Assembly (NCBI RefSeq): GCF_011009555.1
Contig: NZ_QXHD01000004.1
Location: 710,869 to 774,868, forward strand
Length of the DNA stretch: 64,000 bases
Source of the DNA: Adonisia turfae CCMR0081
GTDB taxonomy: Bacteria; Cyanobacteriota; Cyanobacteriia; Phormidesmidales; Phormidesmidaceae
Reading direction: 5' to 3'
The translations under genes were made by a program, and so were the position numbers. Numbering within the stretch: position 1 is the stretch's first letter; each line of letters starts with the position of its first letter. Below are positions 1-7,137 of this stretch, in pieces. Below the pieces are notes generated by a model. That model was not told where the DNA came from and did no database searches. It worked only from the letters and a program-made list of their open reading frames with translations.

Positions 1-2294
1 GCCTCAGCAATATGCCTGGCCAATGCAGGGAAAAAGTCTTGACCCACTGCAGCAGTTCCTAAAATCAAATTCTGTAGCTGTGACTCAGCTCGTTTGCGAT
101 CGCTAATATCCGTATCCACAACCGTGACATACCAATAGTCTCCTGCCTCATTCCACTGCACGAAGCAATTGGCCAAAATCCAACAGATGGAACTATCCTT
201 ACGGTTGAATCGATATTCCATATGATGGGTGGATGTGCTGCGCGTACTGAGAATTGACTGCAGCGTAGGTAGCACTTCCATTTCCCAATCATCCTGATGA
301 ATTCGTGCTTGCCATAACCCAGCATCTGGAAAAAGCTCATCAGCGGTATAGCCAAAATTTTGTTCGCAATGAGGGGAAATATAATCGTATTGAATTGAGG
401 CATCTGGATAAAAGCGAAAGCGGGTAATACCTGCGATCGCCCTATCTAAAACCTCACTCAGTTGTTTTTGGGAGTTTTTTAGCTCTAACTCTAATTGTTT
501 GCGAGCTGTAATGTCCTGATAGGTTCCCAATACCCCAACCACCTCACCTGCCAGATTATGTAGCGGCAATTTATTCGTTTCCGCCCAAAGCCGTCTACCA
601 TCTGCCTTAACCAAGGTTTCGATAATTCCCAGCTTGGCCGTATTAGACACCATGACTTGCAGATCGTCAGCTCGATAGCCTGTCGCTTCGGTCCGAGGCC
701 AGGGTATCTCGAAATCCGTTTTACCAATGATGTCAGCAACAGAGTCTAAGCCAGCATTTGAGAGATAGTTACGATTACACCCCAGATACACACTGTTGAG
801 ATCCTTCCAAAAAACTGAGAGCGGGAACGTATCTAATACAGTCTGTAAGAATTGCTCCCGCTCCTGTAATTCAGCAGTGCGTTCTGCCACTTTATCTTCA
901 AGGGCTTGGTTAAGCTGTTCCAGGGATGAGATTGCTCGCTGACGTTCTAGTTCAGCTGTCGCCCGAGCCGCAAACGACTGCAGAATGGCTTCGGCCCGTT
1001 GGGGCGATTGAATTGGTTGAGTATCAAGAATACATAGATCGCCTATGACATTCCCTTGGGCATCATGTAGAGCAATACCTAAATAGCTTTCTGCCCCCAT
1101 CTCAGCCAAATCTAAATCATCCGGGAAAGACTGCTGTAGCAAAACTTCACAATAAAAGCGTCCCGCCCGTAGCGTCAGTTCGCAAGGAGTCTTTGCTGGA
1201 TGATAAGAAGTCGGTGTATGCAGCTCACCATGGCCCCAAAACGCTAAGGCATGTAGCTCTTCCCCAACTAACTCAGTGATAATGGCGTAGGCCACACCCA
1301 GGGCTGAGGCAATATGACGAACCAACGCTGGGAAAAAGTCCTGTCCCGTGGTTGCAGCAGTGCCTTCAATTAGATTTTGCAGCTGTCGTTCAGCCTGTTT
1401 GCGATCGCTAATATCGCGAATCATAAACAGAACTTCATTATCACCACTTTGAATCACCCTAACCTCTTCATCCCGTATCTGATCACCTAGCTGTATCTGT
1501 TGTTCATAGGTTTGAAGTACGCCTGTACGTAACGCTTCTTTCAAATAAAAAAGCTGTTGCGTCGCCACCTCCGCCGGAAGCATCTCGATCATCGATAGCC
1601 CAACAGGATTCACATCCTCAGGAAATAACGTAATATCTTTTTGATGCGTCACAATTTCGCGATAGACACCCTGAGCATCTACACAAAAAAGATAATCTGG
1701 AATAGCTGACAGAATTGCTCGATTTTTAACTGCACTTTGATTCAATACCGATTCAGGGACATGGAGCAAAGTAGATTGTCTGGAACCACTATCCTGTAGC
1801 CCGTTTTCTTGACAATCATCCTCTCGCTGATCTGGTAGATTGAAGTCTTGTTGCCATTGTTCAGCCTGTTTTAAAGCTAACAACCTTTGTAACGTTAATT
1901 GGGTGACGACTCCCGCCAGATACCCCTGCCCATTTAGAAGTAGTAAATGCCGGCTATTATGTCGCTGAAGTAAATCCAAAGCAAGATCTGCGTCAGTAAA
2001 GTCGGACTCACCCAGGGTCAGTGCAGCAGAAACTATGACGTCCGCTATGGTCAAATCATCGAGGGCTAGTTGCCGAGCAGTCAGGCGCACCACATCTCGC
2101 TCCGTCAGTATGCCAACCACAGAGCCTGCCTCTACAATGACAACGCAGCTGGCTCGCTCACCATAGCTATCCTGTGCACCAGCCATCTGGTCAACAGCAG
2201 TCATAACCAACGTCTCCGAGGAAACCACTAAAGGATCCCGAATAATCGCAGAGTCTAGATCCAGTGACCCAGAGCCGATGACACGAGTGACCAT
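1..2294 (-). CDS. multi-domain CBS-PAS-GAF-PAS-PAS-GAF sensor protein, C-terminus outside window
   Basis: The ATG is at 2294 and the frame stays open to base 1 (about 764 residues seen), so the output domain is missing; histidine kinase or diguanylate cyclase are both possible. Reading the frame gives a CBS pair (about residues 15-135, with the segment GILTERDVV), PAS (about 185-300, ending DISDRKQAE), GAF (about 315-445, LGVAYAIITELVGEELHALA), a short coiled coil (VAERTAELQERE), PAS (about 476-593), PAS (about 610-735, ending DISDRKRAE), then the start of a second GAF. The stretch around QLQNLIEGTAATTGQDFFPAL recurs near the edge as QLQNLILGTAAVGQDFFPAL, so a PAS-GAF unit is duplicated inside the gene. 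No membrane segment is visible in the part seen, so it is probably a cytosolic sensor. CBS domains at the front suggest nucleotide sensing in addition to PAS/GAF ligands (inference). Confidence 0.85.
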   Translation of the reverse strand, partial: MVTRVIGSGSLDLDSAIIRDPLVVSSETLVMTAVDQMAGAQDSYGERASCVVIVEAGSVVGILTERDVVRLTARQLALDDLTIADVIVSAALTLGESDFTDADLALDLLQRHNSRHLLLLNGQGYLAGVVTQLTLQRLLALKQAEQWQQDFNLPDQREDDCQENGLQDSGSRQSTLLHVPESVLNQSAVKNRAILSAIPDYLFCVDAQGVYREIVTHQKDITLFPEDVNPVGLSMIEMLPAEVATQQLFYLKEALRTGVLQTYEQQIQLGDQIRDEEVRVIQSGDNEVLFMIRDISDRKQAERQLQNLIEGTAATTGQDFFPALVRHIASALGVAYAIITELVGEELHALAFWGHGELHTPTSYHPAKTPCELTLRAGRFYCEVLLQQSFPDDLDLAEMGAESYLGIALHDAQGNVIGDLCILDTQPIQSPQRAEAILQSFAARATAELERQRAISSLEQLNQALEDKVAERTAELQEREQFLQTVLDTFPLSVFWKDLNSVYLGCNRNYLSNAGLDSVADIIGKTDFEIPWPRTEATGYRADDLQVMVSNTAKLGIIETLVKADGRRLWAETNKLPLHNLAGEVVGVLGTYQDITARKQLELELKNSQKQLSEVLDRAIAGITRFRFYPDASIQYDYISPHCEQNFGYTADELFPDAGLWQARIHQDDWEMEVLPTLQSILSTRSTSTHHMEYRFNRKDSSICWILANCFVQWNEAGDYWYVTVVDTDISDRKRAESQLQNLILGTAAVGQDFFPALARHIAE

Positions 2295-2529
2295 AAATTT
2301 TCAAAAAAGAATAACTGTAACGAAACAACAGCAGCGACGTATTAAAGACAGCTATCTCAAAGCACACATCTACGGACTAGTGTCAAAGAATAGTATCGTT
2401 ATGTCAATTTTGCCTGGGTTTTAAGCGTCTTCTCATAGGTACAAGGTAACATCCTCCTAACGTTGGAACTGAGTTTAGCTTAACCTCAAACTCTTCACAC
2501 TGTAATTGTGGGGATAATTTTGTCTTGCC

Positions 2530-2799
2530 ATGAATCCTTTCGCAGTTAGTTTTGTTGAATTTCTGATTAAAGCGGTCCAAGTCTACTTTACCGCCGGCTT
2601 AATTTTCGCTGTTATTTTCTCCTTATTTGGTGTACAGCGTACCGACTCCGGAGCACAAGGATTTGCCCCATTCTTCCGGCTACTGATTATTCCAGGGGTC
2701 AGTATTTTTTGGCCCCTCTTTGCCCTACGTTTAGTGGGTGGAAAACAACATCCCATAGAGCAAACGGCACACCGACAGGCTGCGAAATTCACTCAGTAA
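2530..2799 (+). CDS. small membrane protein of the Rieske-fusion operon
   Basis: 89 residues with two hydrophobic segments (about residues 10-33 and 48-67) and a polar, His/Gln-rich tail, so a two-pass inner-membrane protein is likely. I do not recognise a family. It lies 37 bp before the next small membrane gene on the same strand and opens a four-gene run ending with the Rieske fusion and its partner. Its start context GTCTTGCCATGA is repeated exactly at the start of the Rieske-fusion gene at 3207. A structural or assembly role in the same membrane complex is inferred from position only. Confidence 0.6.
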   Translation: MNPFAVSFVEFLIKAVQVYFTAGLIFAVIFSLFGVQRTDSGAQGFAPFFRLLIIPGVSIFWPLFALRLVGGKQHPIEQTAHRQAAKFTQ

Positions 2800-2836
2800 T
2801 TCATTTAGCGACTTATAAGAAAATACGGAGGTTTAT

Positions 2837-3061
2837 GTGATTATTTCACGTCGAAAAATCCATTTATTCTCATCAATAGCTCTGGCAATTATGATGCCAA
2901 TCATTTTCATTGCAGGGCTCCTATTTCGACCTACCTACGCGACGGTCACCCCGGACACCGATCAATTACTCAGCCATACAAAAGAGCAAAAAATTGTTGT
3001 TCAGCCTTCAAAAAAGACTGGATCTGACCAAAATCCCATTGCTGCATTTTTAGAGCAGTAG
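2837..3061 (+). CDS. small signal-anchored protein, GTG start
   Basis: 74 residues. The start is GTG at 2837, preceded at a good distance by the Shine-Dalgarno sequence CGGAGG; the ATG two bases earlier runs straight into a stop. Residues about 8-32 form one strongly hydrophobic helix after a basic N-terminus (ISRRKIH), followed by a short polar tail, so it is either an exported peptide with an uncleaved anchor or a single-pass membrane protein with its C-terminus outside. No cysteine or histidine cluster suggests a cofactor. Second gene of the redox operon; function unknown. Confidence 0.55.
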   Translation: MIISRRKIHLFSSIALAIMMPIIFIAGLLFRPTYATVTPDTDQLLSHTKEQKIVVQPSKKTGSDQNPIAAFLEQ

Positions 3062-3206
3062 GCAACAGGTATATGCTCTAACTGCTGATTTTTAAGCTTC
3101 AGTGTTGTGTGTACAGTACCCCGTGCTTACACCCGCCACCTATGTACCCAACCTTGCAATCTGACACACCGTTAACCGCACATTTAAGCAGTGATTTCGT
3201 CTTGCC

Positions 3207-4280
3207 ATGAGTGTTTCCTATAAATCAATACAGTGGAACCGACAGAAGCTAATCTATGACGCTATCTTGTTAGGCACTGTTGGTCTATATGTTTATATCT
3301 TTCTCACTGTCGCCCATCATACAGGTACAAGCTTAGATACTAAAGGAATCCGGATTCGCGCCTATGGGTCTGCGGCATTTATTCTACTCAATGTCATCTT
3401 ATCCATCGGCCCACTGACCCGATTAGACAAACGATTTTATCCTCTCTTGTTTAATCGACGCCACATGGGTGTCACCATGTTTTTTCTCGCGTTGATTCAT
3501 GCCATTGGTCTCAATCTGCCAGTGCTGCCCTTCAAAGTTGATGGTGTGCTCACCTGGTATCACGATTTTGGCAACCTGGAGCCGCTGGTTAGTCTTTTTG
3601 TTAGCAATACTGAATATGGCGATTTTATTCGTTTTCCCTTTGAAACCCTTGGCGCTGTAGCCCTCGTTATTTTCTTTATTATGGCGGCCACCAGCCACGA
3701 CTTCTGGCTCGTCAATCTAACAGCTCCCATTTGGAAGGCGCTACACATGGGGGTGTATTTGGCCTATGGTCTGGTGGTTAGCCATGTGATTTTAGGTCCT
3801 TTAGAAACAAATCAGCATCCCCTACTCACCCTTGGTGTAGGCATCAGTCTGGTGTGGATTGTTGGGTTACATTTATTCACGGCTTTAAGGGAAGCCAAAC
3901 TAGATAAGCCGTTTACCGGTAGTACTAATGAAGCAGGGTTTGTGGATGTCGGCAGCCTTGATGAGATTCCAGAAAATCGAGCAAAAATTGTCACCTTAGC
4001 TGGGGAGCGAGTGGCCATCTTTAAATATGATGGCAAGCTCTCAGCTGTTTCTAATGTTTGCCAACATCAAAATGGTCCCTTAGGGGAAGGAAAAGTTGTC
4101 GATGGTTGTATTACTTGCCCCTGGCATGGCTATCAGTACTTACCGGCTGAGGGAGCATCACCACCGCCATTTACAGAAAAAATTCCCACCTTTGAGATCC
4201 GAGTCTTTGGCGATCGCATCTGGGTCGATCCCATCGCTAAACCACCCGGCACACATGTTGAGCCAGCGGTAATTGGTTAA
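3207..4280 (+). CDS. ferric-reductase-like haem membrane domain fused to a C-terminal Rieske [2Fe-2S] domain
   Basis: 357 residues. The N-terminal ~230 residues carry about six hydrophobic helices with histidines H86 (RRHMG), H98 (LIHAIG), H180 (KALHMG) and H193 (VVSHVI) placed as in ferric-reductase/MsrQ-type di-haem b domains. The C-terminal ~105 residues form a Rieske domain: C285-x-H287 and C304-P-W-H307, the complete ligand set. The layout implies electron transfer between membrane haems and a Rieske cluster in one chain. The Rieske part resembles the soluble, ferredoxin/NirD type more than the bc1/b6f type; its side of the membrane cannot be fixed by eye. The next gene starts 50 bp downstream and encodes a membrane-anchored protein with conserved-looking Cys residues, so the two probably act together. 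Substrate unknown; methionine-sulfoxide repair, metal reduction or respiratory side-chains are all possible. Confidence 0.85.
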   Translation: MSVSYKSIQWNRQKLIYDAILLGTVGLYVYIFLTVAHHTGTSLDTKGIRIRAYGSAAFILLNVILSIGPLTRLDKRFYPLLFNRRHMGVTMFFLALIHAIGLNLPVLPFKVDGVLTWYHDFGNLEPLVSLFVSNTEYGDFIRFPFETLGAVALVIFFIMAATSHDFWLVNLTAPIWKALHMGVYLAYGLVVSHVILGPLETNQHPLLTLGVGISLVWIVGLHLFTALREAKLDKPFTGSTNEAGFVDVGSLDEIPENRAKIVTLAGERVAIFKYDGKLSAVSNVCQHQNGPLGEGKVVDGCITCPWHGYQYLPAEGASPPPFTEKIPTFEIRVFGDRIWVDPIAKPPGTHVEPAVIG

Positions 4281-4330
4281 TTCCAATATTCTCTTTAGTT
4301 TCCCCTCAGTACAAAAGTTTGGACAATCCA

Positions 4331-5089
4331 ATGGCTCAACGCGACGATTTTTATATTGGCTATGCGCCAGTGCCACCCAGCGTGCGACGGTTATTGTTGT
4401 GGTTTATACCGGTATTGGTATTATGCGTCTTAGGGTTAGCGCTCATTGCACCACCCCTGCATTTTGATCAGGCTAATCCTGGGCAAGTCATCAACAAGTC
4501 TCAAGTATTCGAAGGTCTGTTATTAGCAGAGCCGTCACCCCATTTACTGGTCCCCAATCCTGAAGCACCGGATCAGCCCTTTAAGGTATATCCCCTATCA
4601 GGAACCAACAAAATGCTACCCAGACCAACTGTGATGGAAAATGCAGGTAGCTGGGTCAAGTTACAGGGTACGCTAATCCGCCGTCCACCCTATGAGATGT
4701 TGGCGGCCCGGTCGGCAGAAACCATAGATATCCCTGCTGGGGCGGAGAGAGTAGAGGAGCAAACAGTGTCGCTAGGGGAGTTTGCGATCGCAGGCGAAAT
4801 TGTCGATGGCAAATGTTATCCCGGCATTATGAAACCAGGCCGTACTAAAACCCACCGGGCCTGCGCTATTCGCTGCATCAGTGGTGGCGTTCCACCCGTA
4901 TTTCGCGCGGGCAGCAAGAATGGTCAGTCACTATACTTCTTGCTATCAGACCTTAAAGGAGAAGCCGTCAATAGCCGCGTGCTTAATATGGTGGCTGATC
5001 CAATTAAAATTACGGGCGAAGTTATGCAATACGGCGATTCCTTTATTTTGAAAGCAGATCCAGCTACCTATGAGCGATTACCGGCATAA
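4331..5089 (+). CDS. membrane-anchored partner protein with KCYPG-x-H-x2-C-x3-C motif
   Basis: 252 residues from the ATG at 4331 (a TTG at 4319 would add four residues; neither has a clear ribosome site). One N-terminal membrane helix (about residues 20-41) is followed by a ~210-residue domain predicted to be outside the cytoplasm. The striking segment is GEIVDGKCYPG (C162), then THRACAIRC (H175, C178, C182) and ISGGVPPVF, which looks like a metal or haem/thiolate site. It is the last gene of the operon with the haem-Rieske fusion, suggesting that it receives or donates electrons through that protein. I do not recall a characterised function for the family. Confidence 0.75.
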   Translation: MAQRDDFYIGYAPVPPSVRRLLLWFIPVLVLCVLGLALIAPPLHFDQANPGQVINKSQVFEGLLLAEPSPHLLVPNPEAPDQPFKVYPLSGTNKMLPRPTVMENAGSWVKLQGTLIRRPPYEMLAARSAETIDIPAGAERVEEQTVSLGEFAIAGEIVDGKCYPGIMKPGRTKTHRACAIRCISGGVPPVFRAGSKNGQSLYFLLSDLKGEAVNSRVLNMVADPIKITGEVMQYGDSFILKADPATYERLPA

Positions 5090-5225
5090 GCTTTAACTCA
5101 AATTTAGGTACAGCCAGAACATCAATCAACTTATCTGGTCTTACCATTGGATACCTACATCACCTTTTTTTCCTGGAGCTGACGCGCTGCTTAGTTGAGC
5201 AATACAAGGGTGCGATCTCAATATC

Positions 5226-5447
5226 CTACGCCTTGGTTATTTTAGGCAGAATAAAATCCTTTAAAGAGACCAAGACATGGCATAGGAAATAACGAAGCCT
5301 AACAATCTTTGATTGAGACTTTTGTCGGTTGTGTTCAACAGCCCAAGCATTAAATTGTTTAGAAAACGATTCAGTTTCAGCGTGCATTTCCTCAATTTGA
5401 GCCCTCATACTCTGAATCTGTGCCTGAAATTTGGCGTTGGAGTTCAT
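5226..5447 (-). CDS. small coiled-coil protein, third in an overlapping run
   Basis: 73 residues; N-terminal half is helical and Gln/Glu-rich with heptad character (AQIQSMRAQIEEMHAET), C-terminal part is basic and moderately hydrophobic (RLRYFLCHVLVSLKDFIL), a possible membrane-associating helix. Its first 56 bases overlap the end of the gene upstream in another frame. Function unknown. Coding status is moderately supported by the ordered run of three small same-strand ORFs with similar amphipathic composition. Confidence 0.45.
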   Translation of the reverse strand: MNSNAKFQAQIQSMRAQIEEMHAETESFSKQFNAWAVEHNRQKSQSKIVRLRYFLCHVLVSLKDFILPKITKA

Positions 5448-5640
5448 TAATATGTTTCCTTAGTTCCGTATGACCATATCGCTGTTCATCAATGAGCACC
5501 TGAATCAGCTCTGAAAGTTCGGCAAATTGAGTTTCTTGACTTTTATCAATGGCATCCACCCATTGCAGCATCATCGTCTGAGCATCTTTTAGATCTTGGA
5601 CAGCTGCTTTCAACTCCTTAATATCTTTCTTATCACTCAT
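5392..5640 (-). CDS. small coiled-coil protein, second in an overlapping run
   Basis: Start chosen at ATG 5640 (MSDKKDIKEL); a start at 5652 would add four residues. About 82 residues, almost entirely helical and charged, with heptad repeats (ELKAAVQDLKDAQTMM, ELSELIQVLIDEQ), so a dimeric coiled coil is likely. It overlaps both neighbours, the upstream one by a few bases, which implies translational coupling. No family recognised. Confidence 0.5.
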   Translation of the reverse strand: MSDKKDIKELKAAVQDLKDAQTMMLQWVDAIDKSQETQFAELSELIQVLIDEQRYGHTELRKHINELQRQISGTDSEYEGSN

Positions 5641-5833
5641 TGTCTTCGTCAACCTTATCCAAATGCTGTTGGACAGATTGAAGCTGTCGCTGAATGAGAA
5701 TCTTGACCTTTTGGGTATAGCTCAAGGTTTGCCAGATGTCAGCATCAATCCCTGCCGCCTCAGGATAACGATCAATATCGGCAACAAGTTCGCCAATGTC
5801 TACCATTTGTCGCTCTCGTTTAGCTGGAGCCAT
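5633..5833 (-). CDS. small acidic protein, first in an overlapping run
   Basis: 66 residues, with the segment VDIGELVADIDRYPEAAGIDADIW followed by a helical LIQRQLQSVQQHL stretch and an acidic tail. The ATG is preceded by a plausible ribosome site (GAGAGTAACCT on the coding strand). It heads three overlapping minus-strand small genes. The size and coupling recall toxin-antitoxin or phage accessory genes, but no family motif is visible, so the function is unknown. Confidence 0.5.
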   Translation of the reverse strand: MAPAKRERQMVDIGELVADIDRYPEAAGIDADIWQTLSYTQKVKILIQRQLQSVQQHLDKVDEDNE

Positions 5834-6075
5834 AGGTTACTCTCACGTTGGACCTCAATATATTAATCATACAGCGACCAACCATGGTTGACAATGTTGA
5901 CAATGTCAAATTCTGAATAGTTATTCAACTAGAGCCAGGTAGGGCAGGCAGTGCTCACTGACACTTTTGCAAGTCGCCTAACCCATCTGACTATCAACAT
6001 TTCAGCAAGCAGCAAGCATAGGGTGCGATCACACTGAGGTACAGATAGCGAACAAAATCCCCACTACACATCAAC

Positions 6076-6291
6076 ATGGGAAAAGCCATCCTGCATCATC
6101 GATGCTCCATCAAATGTGGCGAAATATTAACTGCCTTCGAAGCAGAACGAGCAGCAGGCATTGACCGATCTTGGAAGTTTATCGATCGCACTATTCTTCC
6201 AGGAGAGATGCAATTCATTCTCAAATCAGAAGCCGAAGCATTAAAAGCATGCCACAAGACAAAAAACACTGGAAGCGCCGAGGCCGAATGA
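6076..6291 (+). CDS. uncertain short ORF overlapping the left direct repeat
   Basis: 71 residues with no recognised motif. Its last third (FILKSEAEALKA) falls in a segment repeated at 7004-7103. Relative to the second copy there is a one-base difference just before an ATG at 6249, and the repeat there reads in another frame as MPQDKKHWKRRG... (6249-6314). The ORF may therefore be a chimera made by the repeat or a frameshifted gene. Low confidence that it is expressed as drawn. Confidence 0.25.
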   Translation: MGKAILHHRCSIKCGEILTAFEAERAAGIDRSWKFIDRTILPGEMQFILKSEAEALKACHKTKNTGSAEAE

Positions 6292-6314
6292 TAGTGTTTT
6301 GCTTTGATGTTTAG
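6213..6314. repeat. left copy of imperfect direct repeat flanking the MNT/HEPN remnant
   Basis: About 100 bp that matches 7004-7103. The last ~62 bp are nearly identical (sharing AAGACAAAAAACACTGG and GAATGATAGTGTTTTGCTTT); the first ~35 bp are weaker. Within the core most differences fall in third codon positions of a short frame beginning MPQDKKHW (6249-6314), as if it had once been selected as protein. Confidence 0.75.
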
Positions 6315-6446
6315 CCCAGTCAGGTATTCAGGGCAAATAGACCTGGTTGTAAAAGCAGTATAATTGCCTAGTGCTAAAATACTAGTAGCAATCCTTTAGA
6401 GCTGCTTACCGATGGCTAAAACGGCATTGGAGCTAAGCCCAGAAGA

Positions 6447-6782
6447 GTGGAAAAATATTCATTACCCAAACGGGCTATTACACCAGAGCTACAGGCCCAT
6501 TGGGACAAAGCATGGAAATTGATTCCCGAGTTAGCAAAGCTGCTCCGTCAAGACTTTGGAGCGAAGCAGATTCAGGTATTTGGCTCAGCCATTAAGATTG
6601 ACTACTTCTCAGTAGAATCAGACATAGATTTGGCAGCTTGGGGTATTCCAGTTGATAAGTTTTTCAAGGCCATCTTAGCCGTTGATGAATATGATCCTGC
6701 TTTTCGGGTAGATTTGGTAGATCCTGTATTTTGTTCTGAACGATTACTAAAAAGAATTGAAGAACAGGGCATTGATGTATGA
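6447..6782 (+). CDS. MNT-type nucleotidyltransferase antitoxin, probably frameshifted near its 5' end
   Basis: 111 residues from a GTG at 6447. The minimal nucleotidyltransferase core is intact: QVFGSA, then ESDIDLAAWG, i.e. GS-x11-DxD, followed by the VDLVDP strand. Families of this type AMPylate or otherwise neutralise HEPN toxins. Upstream, in another frame, an ATG at 6412 reads MAKTALELSPEEWK, a typical start for cyanobacterial members; one extra A in the A5 run at 6451-6455 would join the frames. So either the gene lost one base and now uses the internal GTG, or the join is made by slippage. The stop overlaps the ATG of the next gene (6779), as usual for MNT-HEPN pairs. Confidence 0.75.
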   Translation: MEKYSLPKRAITPELQAHWDKAWKLIPELAKLLRQDFGAKQIQVFGSAIKIDYFSVESDIDLAAWGIPVDKFFKAILAVDEYDPAFRVDLVDPVFCSERLLKRIEEQGIDV

Positions 6783-6992
6783 ACGAGCGGTTTATCTACC
6801 TCTCCAACAGAATTATTGATGAGCTAAACAAGATAGACCTAGCTACGCAACGTGCTTTCAGCGCATGGCAAGACTTTCAAAACTCTGGAAACGAGTTCTT
6901 TTTAGATAGTTATGGTAGAGCCTGTATTCGGGCAAGTCCGTGCAGAGCTGATGGCATTTACTGGTTTCCTTAAAGTCGTGGCTGAGCAGTAG
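6779..6992 (+). pseudogene. HEPN toxin remnant with internal deletion
   Basis: The N-terminal part (MNERFIYLSNRIIDELNKI, then FFLDS) matches the start of the HEPN partner of MNT antitoxins, but the frame then shifts and stops at 64 residues against ~140-150 normally. In another frame immediately after the break, VEPVFGQVRAELMAFTGFL (stop TAG at 6990-6992) looks like the usual HEPN C-terminal helix. So the middle of the gene, including where the R-x4-6-H nuclease motif should be, has been deleted. The toxin should be inactive, which fits relaxed selection on the damaged antitoxin. Confidence 0.7.
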
Positions 6993-7003
6993 CCGAATAT
7001 CTA

Positions 7004-7103
7004 ATCATTCTCAAATTAGAGGGTGACGCATCAAAAACAATGCCCCAAGACAAAAAACACTGGCAGCGTCTAGGACGAATGATAGTGTTTTGCTTTGAAT
7101 TTA
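7004..7103. repeat. right copy of imperfect direct repeat flanking the MNT/HEPN remnant
   Basis: Counterpart of 6213-6314, 791 bp downstream, starting just after the HEPN remnant and ending 35 bp before the 3' end of chlD. In this copy the upstream part reads in frame into the core (IILKLEGDASKT then MPQDKKHW), unlike the left copy. Confidence 0.75.
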
Positions 7104-7137
7104 GTAGATACTTGTTCTACCTCTTCCCTGCTAAGCC

